Assembly: GCA_045542115.1 (NCBI GenBank)
Contig: JAZQKK010000014.1
Span: 367,330 to 431,329 of the forward strand
Direction: 5' to 3'
Length of the DNA stretch: 64,000 nt
Origin: RGIG995 sp045542115
GTDB lineage: Bacteria; Bacillota; Clostridia; Oscillospirales; UBA644
Shown: positions 1-7,320 of the stretch, in pieces
How positions within the stretch are numbered: position 1 is the stretch's first letter
Layout: every line of letters begins with the position of its first letter
Notes under the pieces: model-generated
Told to the model about the DNA's origin: nothing
The model's input: only the letters and a program-made list of their open reading frames with translations
Database searches by the model: none
Position numbers and translations under genes: made by a program

Positions 1-54
1 GAAGAAATTTCGAACCAAGAAATCAATTCTATATGGGAGGAGGTTGAAGTATGA
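1..54 (+). CDS. C-terminal fragment of a tail-type protein (truncated by window edge)
   Basis: Only the last 17 codons are present, ending in EISNQEINSIWEEVEV and a TGA at 52-54. The ending closely resembles that of the next gene (EISTSEIDTMWEDAA), so the two are paralogous at their C-termini. The stop overlaps the start of the next gene in an ATGA arrangement. The codons for Trp-Glu-Glu supply the GGGAGGAGG ribosome site of the downstream gene. The full product and its central domain lie outside the window. Confidence 0.6.
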   Translation, partial: EEISNQEINSIWEEVEV

Positions 55-188
55 AATATTTGAGCGAAAGCGGATTGCGTCATCTTATCAGCAAGATTAT
101 GGCGAAATTTACAGAACTGGAAAACACTTCCGGCGGCACGGAAATTTCCACCAGTGAAATCGATACGATGTGGGAGGATGCAGCGTAA
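51..188 (+). CDS. 45-aa tail-type microprotein with N- and C-modules only
   Basis: Begins MKYLSESGLRHLISKI and ends EISTSEIDTMWEDAA. The N-terminal module matches the start of the following gene (MKYLGETGVKHLIEKM). The C-terminal module matches the end of the preceding truncated gene. Nothing lies between them except about 14 linker residues, so it looks like a tail-gene cassette with no central domain. It is translationally coupled on both sides: its ATG overlaps the upstream TGA, and its TAA overlaps the next ATG (TAATG). Ribosome site GGGAGGAGG lies at 35-43. Function is unknown; MKYL-type N-termini are common in phage tail/baseplate accessory proteins of Clostridia. Confidence 0.6.
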   Translation: MKYLSESGLRHLISKIMAKFTELENTSGGTEISTSEIDTMWEDAA

Positions 189-1318
189 TGAAATATCTTG
201 GCGAAACCGGTGTAAAACACCTGATTGAAAAAATGAAACGGGAAATCCGGGACTTACAGGATTTGATTCTTCCGGAAGAAGACCCCCTTCCCTCCGACCC
301 CATCCAACCCGTAGAATCCTGGTCGGAAGTCAAGTCCATCGTACAAAGCGGACTTGCTCCTTCTACCTTTGCTTTGGGAGATTTGTTTCAATGCGAACAC
401 CAGAAGTTTGGAACACTGACCTGGCAAATCGTAGGATTTGACCAAGAGTCGATTGCAATGGGAACCGGCACGGAGCACAGTATGACGCTCCAATTGGTCG
501 ATCCGTTGCCTTCAATGCCCTTTAACTCCCCCCACGTTCTCCACGAAAATCTGTACACCGTATCCCCCGGAACTTATACGACTCAACTTCCCAGCGGATA
601 TTTTCCTTCCAATAACGTATCCTTCGTTTTAGACCGGGAAATTCCCCCGAACAGCAAATTTATTCTTCGGGTTCCCGACGACGAGAATCTGTCAGAAGTG
701 AAAATGTACATTCATACGTCCAACGACGAAATTTTTCATTATCCCGTCACGTGGGAGAACAGCGGAATCGCATTGGAAATGATGGCGTTTGACGAACGGG
801 CTTATTGGGGATGGAATTTTTGGATTGATTGCGATATCGACCAATATCTGAACTCGTACGAAAGTGCGGGAAACGTCTGGAATCAACTGCAATATCCCTT
901 TGGATGGCCCTTGTGGAAAAACACGGAAGACGGATTTATCCGGGGATTGGAATCCTCGTTCTGCGATGTTTTGGCCAACGTCAAACAACCTTTTTACGAC
1001 CAAGACCTGGGGGCTGTGGATTCGAACCAGAGCAGAATGTTCTATCTTCCTACCCTAACGCAGGTATATGGGGCGAGCACCGATGATTACCATCCCTGCC
1101 CCGCCTATTCCTATTACACCACAGATACAATTCCCGGAGACTCGGAACAGGAAAACCGGAAAAAGACCCGGGACGGCCAGCCCTGCGCCTGGTGGCTGAG
1201 AACGCCCGTATCCGGGAAAAATACCCATCTTTATGTCGTGGATACGGACGGCTCGATTGTTGAAAAACCCGCGTCCAACGATTCGGTAGGCATTGCACCG
1301 ATGTGCTGTATCGCATAA
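188..1318 (+). CDS. phage tail/adhesin-type protein with DUF6273 domain
   Basis: 376 aa, starting at the ATG that overlaps the previous stop; GGGAGGATG 9 nt upstream is the ribosome site. The first 16 residues repeat the MKYL.E.G..HLI.K module. The remainder resembles DUF6273, with a FALGDLFQ-type start, a W.LRTP block (AWWLRTPVSGKNTH), a DTDGSIV strand and a VGIAPMCCIA end, as often found in phage structural or surface proteins of gut Clostridia. An insert around residues 110-200 looks like a beta-sandwich, without a clear match. No signal peptide is present, consistent with a virion component. A role in host recognition is inference. Confidence 0.65.
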   Translation: MKYLGETGVKHLIEKMKREIRDLQDLILPEEDPLPSDPIQPVESWSEVKSIVQSGLAPSTFALGDLFQCEHQKFGTLTWQIVGFDQESIAMGTGTEHSMTLQLVDPLPSMPFNSPHVLHENLYTVSPGTYTTQLPSGYFPSNNVSFVLDREIPPNSKFILRVPDDENLSEVKMYIHTSNDEIFHYPVTWENSGIALEMMAFDERAYWGWNFWIDCDIDQYLNSYESAGNVWNQLQYPFGWPLWKNTEDGFIRGLESSFCDVLANVKQPFYDQDLGAVDSNQSRMFYLPTLTQVYGASTDDYHPCPAYSYYTTDTIPGDSEQENRKKTRDGQPCAWWLRTPVSGKNTHLYVVDTDGSIVEKPASNDSVGIAPMCCIA

Positions 1319-1332
1319 AAGGAGAGGAATCA

Positions 1333-1488
1333 ATGTTTCACTATCAACAAAATCTTTCCTTTCGGGCAAAATTGCTGAAAGAAAAGAAGCGGAAAAAAGC
1401 AGCCTTAAAACAACGGTTGGAAAAGGCGAAGACCGTAAAGCAGCTCCGTGGAATTCTGATGCAAGCCCTGGAAGAAGGAATCTTATGA
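1333..1488 (+). CDS. small basic phage protein, unrecognised
   Basis: 51 aa, rich in Lys, Arg and Leu (FRAKLLKEKKRKKAALKQRL), predicted mostly helical or coiled-coil. A good AGGAGAGG ribosome site precedes the ATG. The TGA overlaps the ATG of the next gene, so the two are translationally coupled. It sits where many siphophages encode an XkdX-like protein of similar size, but no diagnostic motif is visible and I do not assign it to that family. Confidence 0.55.
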   Translation: MFHYQQNLSFRAKLLKEKKRKKAALKQRLEKAKTVKQLRGILMQALEEGIL

Positions 1489-1748
1489 TTTGGCAATCCA
1501 TCATCACCGCAGCGGCGGTGGTCAGCGGACTGACGGTCCTGGGTGCCGCGGCAGTCAAAATCGTTCGATTTTGGCTGGACCAAAAAAATCAGGACCGGGA
1601 AATTGACCAGGTCAAACGGGAGATGGGGCTAATTTGTTACGGCGTTTTGGCCTGTCTGGACGGATTAAAGCAAATGGGTTGCGACGGAAACGTGACCCAG
1701 GCAAAAAACGACCTGGAAAAGTATCTGAACAAAACCGCCCATCAATAA
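1485..1748 (+). CDS. small phage membrane protein of the lysis region
   Basis: 87 aa. Residues 1-28 form one hydrophobic segment (MIWQSIITAAAVVSGLTVLG) followed by a charged helix (QKNQDREIDQVKREMG) and a soluble tail (GLKQMGCDGNVTQAKNDLEKYL). This pattern is seen in holin-adjacent phage proteins, some misannotated in databases as branched-chain amino acid permeases. The ATG overlaps the preceding stop. A role as holin accessory or second holin is inferred from position beside the holin-like gene and the endolysin. Confidence 0.6.
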   Translation: MIWQSIITAAAVVSGLTVLGAAAVKIVRFWLDQKNQDREIDQVKREMGLICYGVLACLDGLKQMGCDGNVTQAKNDLEKYLNKTAHQ

Positions 1749-1764
1749 GAAAGGAGTTTCTTCG

Positions 1765-1977
1765 ATGAAAGAATGGCTTTACCGGGCATTGCGAACCTTC
1801 GGACAGGCAATGCTGGGGTATTTGGCCGCCAATCTGTTGGCGGTAGTGACCCAAGCCGACGTGAGTGACCCCACCGGGTTTGCAAATACCCTGTTGGGGT
1901 TGTTTGCGGCGGCAGTGGCGGCAGGACTTGCCGCGCTAATGAACCGAGGAAAAGGAGAACACACCGATGACCAATAA
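1765..1977 (+). CDS. putative phage holin
   Basis: 70 aa with two hydrophobic segments (about residues 13-27 and 40-59) separated by a short polar turn, and a charged C-terminus RGKGEHTDDQ. Size, topology and position immediately before an endolysin fit a class II holin that permeabilises the membrane at the end of the lytic cycle. Ribosome site AAGGAG is 10 nt upstream of the ATG. The 3' end overlaps the endolysin gene by 11 nt in another frame, suggesting coupled expression. Confidence 0.65.
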   Translation: MKEWLYRALRTFGQAMLGYLAANLLAVVTQADVSDPTGFANTLLGLFAAAVAAGLAALMNRGKGEHTDDQ

Positions 1978-2728
1978 AGAATTCGTGGCAAAATTGCTGG
2001 ACATTGCAAAGAATCACAAGACCGTCTATATGATGGGTACCTTTGGGGCTCCGGTCAGCGAAAATCTGATCGTGCAGAAAACCAAACAGTATCCCGATTA
2101 TTATTCGGCGGGTCGGCGAACTCTTCTGAAAGGAAAAATCCCCTTAGGAGCTTGGGGATTTGACTGCGTTGGCCTCATCAAAGGTGTGCTCTGGGGCTGG
2201 ACGGGGAATCGGAACGCCTCGTTCGGCGGTGCAAAATACCGGTCCAACGACGTTCCCGACATCTGTGCCAATACGATGGCAAAACGTTGTCTGGACCGAA
2301 CAGAGACAATGGAACACCTTCTCCCCGGAGAAGCGGTTTATATGAACCGGCACATCGGCATTTACGTGGGAGACGGGAAGGTGGTGGAATCCACGCTGAT
2401 TGGAAAATACGACGGCGTGGTAATCACGGACCTGTCCTTCCGTAAGTGGCTTGGCCACGGAAAATTGCCTTGGATTACCTATGAACCGGAAGATGAATCC
2501 ACCGATTCCGAAGCAGAAAACACACCCATTCAAGTAGGTGACACCGTCATCTTTTCCGGGGGAAAACATTACGTTTCTTCCAACGGAAGTTTGGGATACA
2601 AGGCAAAACCCGGCCCCGCAAAGGTCACAAAATACCTTCCCGGAAGGAAACATCCCTATCACTTGATTCACACCGATAAAACTTCTAACGTTTACGGCTG
2701 GGTCAACGAGGAAACCGTTTCCAAATAA
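1967..2728 (+). CDS. phage endolysin, NlpC/P60-type with C-terminal binding domain
   Basis: 253 aa. The N-terminal half carries an NlpC/P60-like cysteine peptidase: GFDCVGLIKG with the presumed nucleophile Cys67, and NRHIGIYVGDGKVVES with the presumed catalytic His129. This fold cleaves peptide bonds in peptidoglycan stem peptides. The C-terminal domain (about residues 183-253, VGDTVIFSGGKHYVSS to YGWVNEETV) resembles the SH3-like wall-binding module of clostridial phage lysins. No signal peptide is present, so export would depend on the holin encoded just upstream. The start lies inside the holin gene behind AAGGAG. Confidence 0.8.
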   Translation: MTNKEFVAKLLDIAKNHKTVYMMGTFGAPVSENLIVQKTKQYPDYYSAGRRTLLKGKIPLGAWGFDCVGLIKGVLWGWTGNRNASFGGAKYRSNDVPDICANTMAKRCLDRTETMEHLLPGEAVYMNRHIGIYVGDGKVVESTLIGKYDGVVITDLSFRKWLGHGKLPWITYEPEDESTDSEAENTPIQVGDTVIFSGGKHYVSSNGSLGYKAKPGPAKVTKYLPGRKHPYHLIHTDKTSNVYGWVNEETVSK

Positions 2729-2734
2729 TCGGTC

Positions 2735-2761
2735 GGGGCGGTCTGAATTTCAGACCGCCCC
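2735..2761 (+). terminator. 12-bp hairpin after the endolysin
   Basis: A perfect 12-bp stem (GGGGCGGTCTGA with TCAGACCGCCCC) and a 3-nt loop lie 6 nt after the endolysin stop. There is no T-run on either strand, so this is either a non-canonical terminator or a processing/protective 3' structure at the end of the phage late transcript. Confidence 0.5.
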
Positions 2762-2766
2762 ACGAC

Positions 2767-2795
2767 TTGACAAGAAAGAAAAAAAAGGGTATAAT
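2767..2795 (+). promoter_or_regulatory. sigma-A promoter for the YgjP-like gene
   Basis: Consensus TTGACA at 2767-2772 and TATAAT at 2790-2795 with 17 bp spacing, 21 nt before the GTG start. It marks the return to chromosomal transcription after the phage lysis genes. Confidence 0.8.
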
Positions 2796-2816
2796 AAAAA
2801 AAACGAGGTGATTTTT

Positions 2817-3326
2817 GTGGAATACCGATTGCTTCGCAGCAGACGAAAAACCATTGCTTTGCGGGTCTGTCCCGACGGAACGGCAGAAGTGCGGGCTCCC
2901 TTGACAATGAGCCGAAAACAGATTGACGCCTTTGTACAAAAGCATCAGGAATGGTGGAGCAAAACGATTCAATCCACCCAACGGCGAAGGGTTTTCGAAC
3001 GGGAAATCGACGAAAAAGAACCTTTTCTGCGAAAACAGGCGGAAGAATACCTTCCCCGACGGACGGCAGAATGGGCGGCCGTGATGGGAGTACGTCCCAC
3101 AGGAATCAAAATCACCTCGGCAAAGACCCGGTTTGGGTCTTGCAGTCCGAAAAACGGCATTTGCTATTCCTGGCGGCTGATGGCTTACCCCCTCAAAGGG
3201 GTGGATTACGTCATCGTGCACGAATTAGCCCATATTTTACAAAAAAATCACTCGGCAAAGTTTTACGCCGTCGTTCAAAAATACCTTCCCGATTGGAAAG
3301 AACGAAGGAAATTATTGCAAAAATAG
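2817..3326 (+). CDS. YgjP-like metal-dependent hydrolase (M48-type)
   Basis: 169 aa. The HExxH zinc motif is HELAH at residues 135-139, followed by NHSAKFY with a possible further ligand, as in the YgjP/DUF45 family. The conserved TRFGSCSPKNG.CYSWRL block precedes it. The family is a predicted zinc metallopeptidase; substrates are mostly unknown. The start is the GTG at 2817, because GAGGTG at 2805-2810 is then a well-spaced ribosome site; the in-frame GTG at 2808 would be inside that site. At 169 aa it is somewhat shorter than the usual 200-240 aa, mainly at the N-terminus. Confidence 0.8.
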   Translation: MEYRLLRSRRKTIALRVCPDGTAEVRAPLTMSRKQIDAFVQKHQEWWSKTIQSTQRRRVFEREIDEKEPFLRKQAEEYLPRRTAEWAAVMGVRPTGIKITSAKTRFGSCSPKNGICYSWRLMAYPLKGVDYVIVHELAHILQKNHSAKFYAVVQKYLPDWKERRKLLQK

Positions 3327-3360
3327 AACGCGAAAGAATTTCTCTTTCGCGGTCTATTTT
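3322..3360. terminator. bidirectional terminator
   Basis: 16-bp stem with one mismatch (3322-3337 with 3343-3358), flanked by A-rich sequence on one side and TTTT on the other. It serves the convergent YgjP-like and DUF6472 genes and overlaps the stop codon of the former. Confidence 0.75.
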
Positions 3361-3550
3361 AATTCTGGTTTTGCACGCTTTTGTATTCGTCATACCAACG
3401 AAAATAGGGACAGGTCGAACCGGGACGGGCGTAATGCAACGCCTCGTCTTCGTCCAAGGTCAGACTGCAAGCCATACAGTCGAAGGCTTCGTCGAATTCG
3501 TAATACAAACAACATTCACAACGGCTTTGGAGCTTTTTCTTTTCCGACAT
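3359..3550 (-). CDS. DUF6472 small cysteine-rich protein
   Basis: 63 aa with four conserved cysteines in the pattern C.CC..Y....D...C...LDEDE....C.YFR.. (CECCLYYEFDEAFDCMACSL, then TCPYFRWYDEYKSV). This matches DUF6472, a short family of Clostridia of unknown function; the cysteines suggest metal binding. It lies 15 nt downstream of galT on the same strand and is probably co-transcribed with it. Confidence 0.75.
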   Translation of the reverse strand: MSEKKKLQSRCECCLYYEFDEAFDCMACSLTLDEDEALHYARPGSTCPYFRWYDEYKSVQNQN

Positions 3551-3565
3551 CGTATCCCCCGAATT

Positions 3566-5065
3566 TTACAGATTTTCCCGAACGAAGGCTTCAAAGGCGG
3601 AGGCACCGGCGGAATCTTCGGAAAAGACGGCGGTGTTTTTGAGAATTTCAAAGCAAACTTCGTTGATTCTTTGACGGATAGCCTCTTTTGCGGCGTCTTC
3701 CGAGAGTTGATTTCCGTGGCGTTCCAGCAACAGAGAAATCATATCGGCGTGAACCTTCATATCCTCCGCCAATTCTTCGGGACGATAGGGTTTTCCGCAG
3801 AGATACTGTACCGCTTCCCGGAACAGCTGGCGGTTGAGGCGGGCAGGGAGAATATACAACCCCATCGCTTCAATTAAACCGATGCTTTCTTTTTTGACGT
3901 TATGGTATTGGGGATGGGCGTGGAAGATCCCGTCGGGGAATTCTTCGGAAAACCGGTTGTTTCGCAAAATCAGATCGATAATGTAACCGGATTCTGTCTT
4001 GCGAACCACGGGAGAGCAGGAGTTATGCAATTCCCCGTTACTTTCAGCCAAAATCCCCAAGGCAGGATTACTGTACCCCTTCCAAGCCTCCACAAACTTA
4101 CAGGCCGCCAAAAGGATAGCGTCCCGGTCGTCGGATTCCAAACGGACGGTGGAGTTCAACCATTCCAAAATGCTGACCTTTACCGGGGCATTGGGAGCGG
4201 AAAGAACGATGCGGTCGGCGGCAAAATGCATCGGCATTTTTTCCAAACCGCCCTGATAATGGTCGTGAACCAAAAGAGAACCGCCAATCCGGGGCAGTGC
4301 GGCATTGGAGCCGATAAAATAATGGGGATATTCATCTACGAAATCCATCAACCGGCGAAGGGCGGTGGCGTTGACGATCATCGGCGTGTGTTCCGTGTTG
4401 ATGATGATCGCGTGTTGATAGTAATATGCATAGGGAGAAAACTGCCAGAAGCAAGGCTGGCCGTCCAACGTCACGTCCATCGTCCGCAAGGTATCCCGGA
4501 CGGTTCCGTGGCCGGAAAACCCTTCATTCTGCCGACAAATGACGCAGGACGGATATCCGCTGGGTTTTTGTTTCAAAGCGGCGGCGGATTTTTTATTATC
4601 CACCTCGGGCTTGGAAAGATTGACGGTGATGACCAGATTCCGCTTTCCGTCGGTAGCGTCCCACCGCAGATTTTTGGCAATAGCGGAGCGTTTTACATAA
4701 TCGTTCTTTTCGCAGTAATCGTGGAACCAATCGGTGGCTTCTTTCACGTCAACCGCCTTTTTGGCCTGAAAAATTTCCTGTAACTGAGAAGGCCGCAGAG
4801 ATACCGTATCCATCACCTGAGCACAAAAGGCTTCGGTCTGCCCTTCTTCAATGATATTATGCTGCAAGGCATACTCCACAAGGGGAGCCAATATGGAATC
4901 CGGACCGGTCAGACCTTCCACGGAAGGAACCGGCTCGTCACTGCCGCAATCGTCTAACTGAAACAAAAACAGAAGACGGTTAAACGTATAATATTCATCC
5001 CGTTCCGGGAGCAAGAGATATGCTTTGGCATACTGAATAAGTTGTTTGAGATAGGTTTGAATCAT
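3566..5065 (-). CDS. galT: UDP-glucose--hexose-1-phosphate uridylyltransferase, class II
   Basis: 499 aa, the normal length of the Firmicutes/bifidobacterial class II GalT. It exchanges UDP between glucose-1-phosphate and galactose-1-phosphate in the Leloir pathway and also serves the galacto-N-biose/lacto-N-biose route. Recognisable blocks are CVICRQNEGFSGHGT, PYAYYYQHAIIINTEHTPM, the GGSLLVHDHYQGG block with its histidines, and HAHPQYHNVKKESIGLIEAMG near the C-terminus. AAGGAAG ribosome site and a consensus promoter lie upstream. galK (42827-44008) and nahK (23013-24101) are elsewhere in the window, so the pathway is split. Confidence 0.93.
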   Translation of the reverse strand: MIQTYLKQLIQYAKAYLLLPERDEYYTFNRLLFLFQLDDCGSDEPVPSVEGLTGPDSILAPLVEYALQHNIIEEGQTEAFCAQVMDTVSLRPSQLQEIFQAKKAVDVKEATDWFHDYCEKNDYVKRSAIAKNLRWDATDGKRNLVITVNLSKPEVDNKKSAAALKQKPSGYPSCVICRQNEGFSGHGTVRDTLRTMDVTLDGQPCFWQFSPYAYYYQHAIIINTEHTPMIVNATALRRLMDFVDEYPHYFIGSNAALPRIGGSLLVHDHYQGGLEKMPMHFAADRIVLSAPNAPVKVSILEWLNSTVRLESDDRDAILLAACKFVEAWKGYSNPALGILAESNGELHNSCSPVVRKTESGYIIDLILRNNRFSEEFPDGIFHAHPQYHNVKKESIGLIEAMGLYILPARLNRQLFREAVQYLCGKPYRPEELAEDMKVHADMISLLLERHGNQLSEDAAKEAIRQRINEVCFEILKNTAVFSEDSAGASAFEAFVRENL

Positions 5066-5097
5066 CGGAACAATCTTCCTTTCGTTAATACCTTTTT

Positions 5098-5126
5098 ATT
5101 ATACCGCACTTTTCTCCGTTTGTCAA
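5098..5126 (-). promoter_or_regulatory. sigma-A promoter for galT
   Basis: On the minus strand, TTGACA (5121-5126) and TATAAT (5098-5103) with 17 bp spacing, 32 nt upstream of the galT start. Confidence 0.8.
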
Positions 5127-5161
5127 CGGAAAACAGAATATTTTTTTGATTTTTCCAAAAG

Positions 5162-5193
5162 AAAAAGGAGACGCTCCGTCAAGAAGCGTCTCC
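5162..5193 (-). terminator. terminator of the NhaC-type gene
   Basis: 9-bp stem GGAGACGCT/AGCGTCTCC (5167-5175 with 5185-5193), followed on the minus strand by TTTTTCTTTT. Confidence 0.75.
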
Positions 5194-5215
5194 CTCGAAA
5201 ACCATTTTATTAAAA

Positions 5216-6916
5216 TCAGTCTTTATTCCGGTTGGAAAGGAAGGTAATAAACCAAAGAACCACCAGCATCAGCACCAGGCTGACTCCGAGAACGACCCAG
5301 ACGTTCTGAACGAATCCGGCCAACAGATAACCGACCAAAGAAACGCCCGCCACCGTCAGCACATAAGGCAACTGGGTGGAAACGTGGGTCACGTGGTCAC
5401 ACTGAGCACCGGTGGACGACATAATGGTGGTATCGGAGATGGGAGAACAGTGGTCTCCGCAAACCGCACCGGCCAAGCAAGCAGAGATGCAGATGATAAC
5501 CATCGCAGGAATTCCGCCCGCATCGGAAACGGAGGCAAGGTCGGCTTCAAACACACCGGTAACGATGGGAATGAGGATTCCGAACGTGCCCCAAGAGGTA
5601 CCGGTAGCAAAGGACAGAAGCACGGCCACCAGGAACAAAATCGCGGGAAGAAGAATACGGATAGCAGTAAACTGTTCCACGACGCCGGCAACGAAGGTGG
5701 ATGCCCCCAAAAGACCGGTCATACTCTTCAAGCCCCAAGCGAAGGTCAGAATCAGAATTGCGGGAACCATCTGCTTAAATCCTTCGGGAATCGAAGCCAT
5801 ACACTCCTTGAAGGAAAGAACCTTCCGGCACAGGAAATAGATAACGTTGAGAATCAACGCCGCAACCGACCCCAGAGCAAGACCGTAGGATGCGTCGCAA
5901 TTTGCAAAGGCGTCAATCAGAGAAACGTCTCCGCCGAACAGCCCGCCGGAGTACAACATCCCGGCAACGCAGAAGATAATCAGAATGACCACCGGAAGAA
6001 TCAGGTCGATGACCTTTCCCTTGGCGTTGGCGTTGGCGTGTTCGTCTTCGGTAACGTCTGCGTGAATTCCGGAGAAAATATCTCCCTTCTTAGCATTCAG
6101 CTCGTGCTTCCGCATCGGTCCGAAGTCTTTCCCGGAAAGAGCAATAAACAGAACCATTGCAATGGTCAAAAGTGCATACAAATTATAGGGAATGGTACGG
6201 ATAAACAGGGCAATCCCGTTGATGTCCGCCCCGTTGGCATCCTGCACGGTTCCGCTGACGGCGGCCGCCCAGGAAGAGATGGGAGCAATAATACAGATGG
6301 GAGCGGCGGTGGCATCGATGAGATACGCCAGCTTTGCCCGAGAAACGTTCTGCTTGTCGGTCAAAGGACGCATCACGCTACCCACGGTCAGACAGTTAAA
6401 GTAGTCGTCTACGAAAATCAATGCGCCAAGGCCGAAGGTGGACACTTGCGCGCCTCTCCGGGACTTGATACGCTTCGAGGCCCATTCCCCATAGGCCCGG
6501 CTTCCCCCGGCCCGGTTCATCATCACGACGATGATGCCCAAGACCACGAGGAAAATCAAAATCCCCACGTTGTACGAATCGGACAGGTTCGCAATAAGTC
6601 CATCGTTCAAAATAGCATTAAACGCTTTTTCTCCGTCAAAGCCCGTATTGGAAATACCATACAAAATCCCCCCGGACACGATTCCGATAAACAGGGACGA
6701 GTAGGCTTCTTTGGTAATCAAAGCCAGGGCAATAGCAATAATGGGAGGCAAAAGAGCCAACGCGGTTTCATTGAATCGGCTTTGATATTCTGCGGTTTCT
6801 TCGGCGACGACCGCTTCGGAGTCGATCACTTCATCGGCGGAAAAGGTCAATGCAAACGAGCCGACGAGGGCAAGACACAAAAGCAGGATCCCGAAAATGC
6901 GGGTCAGTTTTTTCAT
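5216..6916 (-). CDS. lysW: NhaC-family transporter, predicted lysine transporter (LysW-type)
   Basis: 566 aa with a signal-like N-terminus (MKKLTRIFGILLLCLALVG) and about a dozen hydrophobic segments. The ATGTSWGTFGILIPI block is characteristic of the NhaC antiporter superfamily. The start at 6916 is chosen because GGAGGG lies just upstream. A lysine riboswitch with terminator precedes the gene. NhaC-like proteins under lysine riboswitches were predicted from comparative genomics to import lysine (LysW). Specificity here rests on that control rather than on residues I can read. Alternative: Na+/H+ antiporter. Confidence 0.82.
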   Translation of the reverse strand: MKKLTRIFGILLLCLALVGSFALTFSADEVIDSEAVVAEETAEYQSRFNETALALLPPIIAIALALITKEAYSSLFIGIVSGGILYGISNTGFDGEKAFNAILNDGLIANLSDSYNVGILIFLVVLGIIVVMMNRAGGSRAYGEWASKRIKSRRGAQVSTFGLGALIFVDDYFNCLTVGSVMRPLTDKQNVSRAKLAYLIDATAAPICIIAPISSWAAAVSGTVQDANGADINGIALFIRTIPYNLYALLTIAMVLFIALSGKDFGPMRKHELNAKKGDIFSGIHADVTEDEHANANAKGKVIDLILPVVILIIFCVAGMLYSGGLFGGDVSLIDAFANCDASYGLALGSVAALILNVIYFLCRKVLSFKECMASIPEGFKQMVPAILILTFAWGLKSMTGLLGASTFVAGVVEQFTAIRILLPAILFLVAVLLSFATGTSWGTFGILIPIVTGVFEADLASVSDAGGIPAMVIICISACLAGAVCGDHCSPISDTTIMSSTGAQCDHVTHVSTQLPYVLTVAGVSLVGYLLAGFVQNVWVVLGVSLVLMLVVLWFITFLSNRNKD

Positions 6917-6943
6917 ACGGTTCCCTCCAAAATAAATTTCAAA

Positions 6944-6976
6944 CAAAACGTGCCGCGAAGATGCTCCGCGACACGT
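6944..6976 (-). terminator. riboswitch-controlled intrinsic terminator
   Basis: Stem formed by 6948-6960 and 6961-6976 (ACGTG.CGCG on each arm), followed on the minus strand by TTTTGTTT. It lies between the riboswitch aptamer and the transporter start, as expected for lysine-dependent premature termination. Confidence 0.75.
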
Positions 6977-6984
6977 TATTTTTG

Positions 6985-7155
6985 CAAAATCACGATAGCT
7001 CTCCACAAATACTGTGACAGTACGGCACATCTTCTGTACCGTCCCGGAAGCGGCTGAAAGGCTCTCACCGCAACCTCGGCGATTCCTCTCTTCTGCGCAC
7101 CCGCCTCGGGCGTTTTTTCGCAGTCGGTAGAAACCGCACCTCTATCTTCGGCCTA
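6985..7155 (-). promoter_or_regulatory. lysine riboswitch (L box)
   Basis: Read on the minus strand, the diagnostic L-box elements appear in order: GATAGAGGTGCGG (7146-7134), GAATCGCCGAGG, GGCTGAAAGG-like AGCCTTTCAGCCGCTTCCGGGA, CTGTCACAGTATTTGTGGAGAGCTATC (ending at 6994). The 5' GATAG and 3' CTATC close helix P1, and the order matches the Bacillus lysC leader. A terminator follows immediately. Binding of lysine should therefore switch off the downstream transporter. Confidence 0.9.
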
Positions 7156-7168
7156 TTCTGTTTTTATT

Positions 7169-7198
7169 AGTATACCATTGATAGCCACAACTTGTCAA
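7169..7198 (-). promoter_or_regulatory. promoter of the lysine riboswitch transcript
   Basis: Minus strand TTGACA (7193-7198) and TATACT (7169-7174), spacing 18 bp, just upstream of the aptamer. Confidence 0.75.
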
Positions 7199-7269
7199 GC
7201 CCATTCGGGGGATTATAACATTTTTTTCACATTTAAAACGGAGGACTCGAATGAACCGGGGAAACACCC

Positions 7270-7298
7270 TTGATTTTTAGAAGGGATTGTGTTATAAT
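7270..7298 (+). promoter_or_regulatory. promoter of the YbaK-like gene
   Basis: TTGATT at 7270-7275 and TATAAT at 7293-7298 with 17 bp spacing; the start codon follows 22 nt later behind AAGGAAGTGAG. Confidence 0.75.
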
Positions 7299-7320
7299 GA
7301 ACCCATAAGGAAGTGAGATT

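Larger units (their letters stand above)
1..2728 (+). mobile_element. right end of a prophage or phage-like element
   Basis: Seven tightly packed, mostly overlapping plus-strand genes run from the window edge to an endolysin. They comprise tail-type microgenes, a DUF6273 protein, small basic and membrane proteins, a holin-like protein and an NlpC/P60 lysin with a clostridial-phage-type C-terminal domain. This order (tail, then lysis) is typical of the late end of a siphovirus-like prophage. The next gene, at 2817, looks chromosomal and has its own strong promoter, so the element probably ends between about 2728 and 2765. The left part lies outside the window and no attachment repeat could be identified. 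Confidence 0.75.

Noticed and set aside
1485..1748. branched-chain amino acid permease (a common database label for such proteins)
   Set aside because: Only 87 aa with one membrane helix, inside a phage lysis cassette.
2808..2816. GTG at 2808 as start of the YgjP-like gene
   Set aside because: It overlaps the ribosome site GAGGTG itself; GTG 2817 is correctly spaced.
5384..7057. 557-aa plus-strand open frame
   Set aside because: Antisense to the NhaC-type gene and its riboswitch; GGN/HNN-rich composition typical of a shadow frame.
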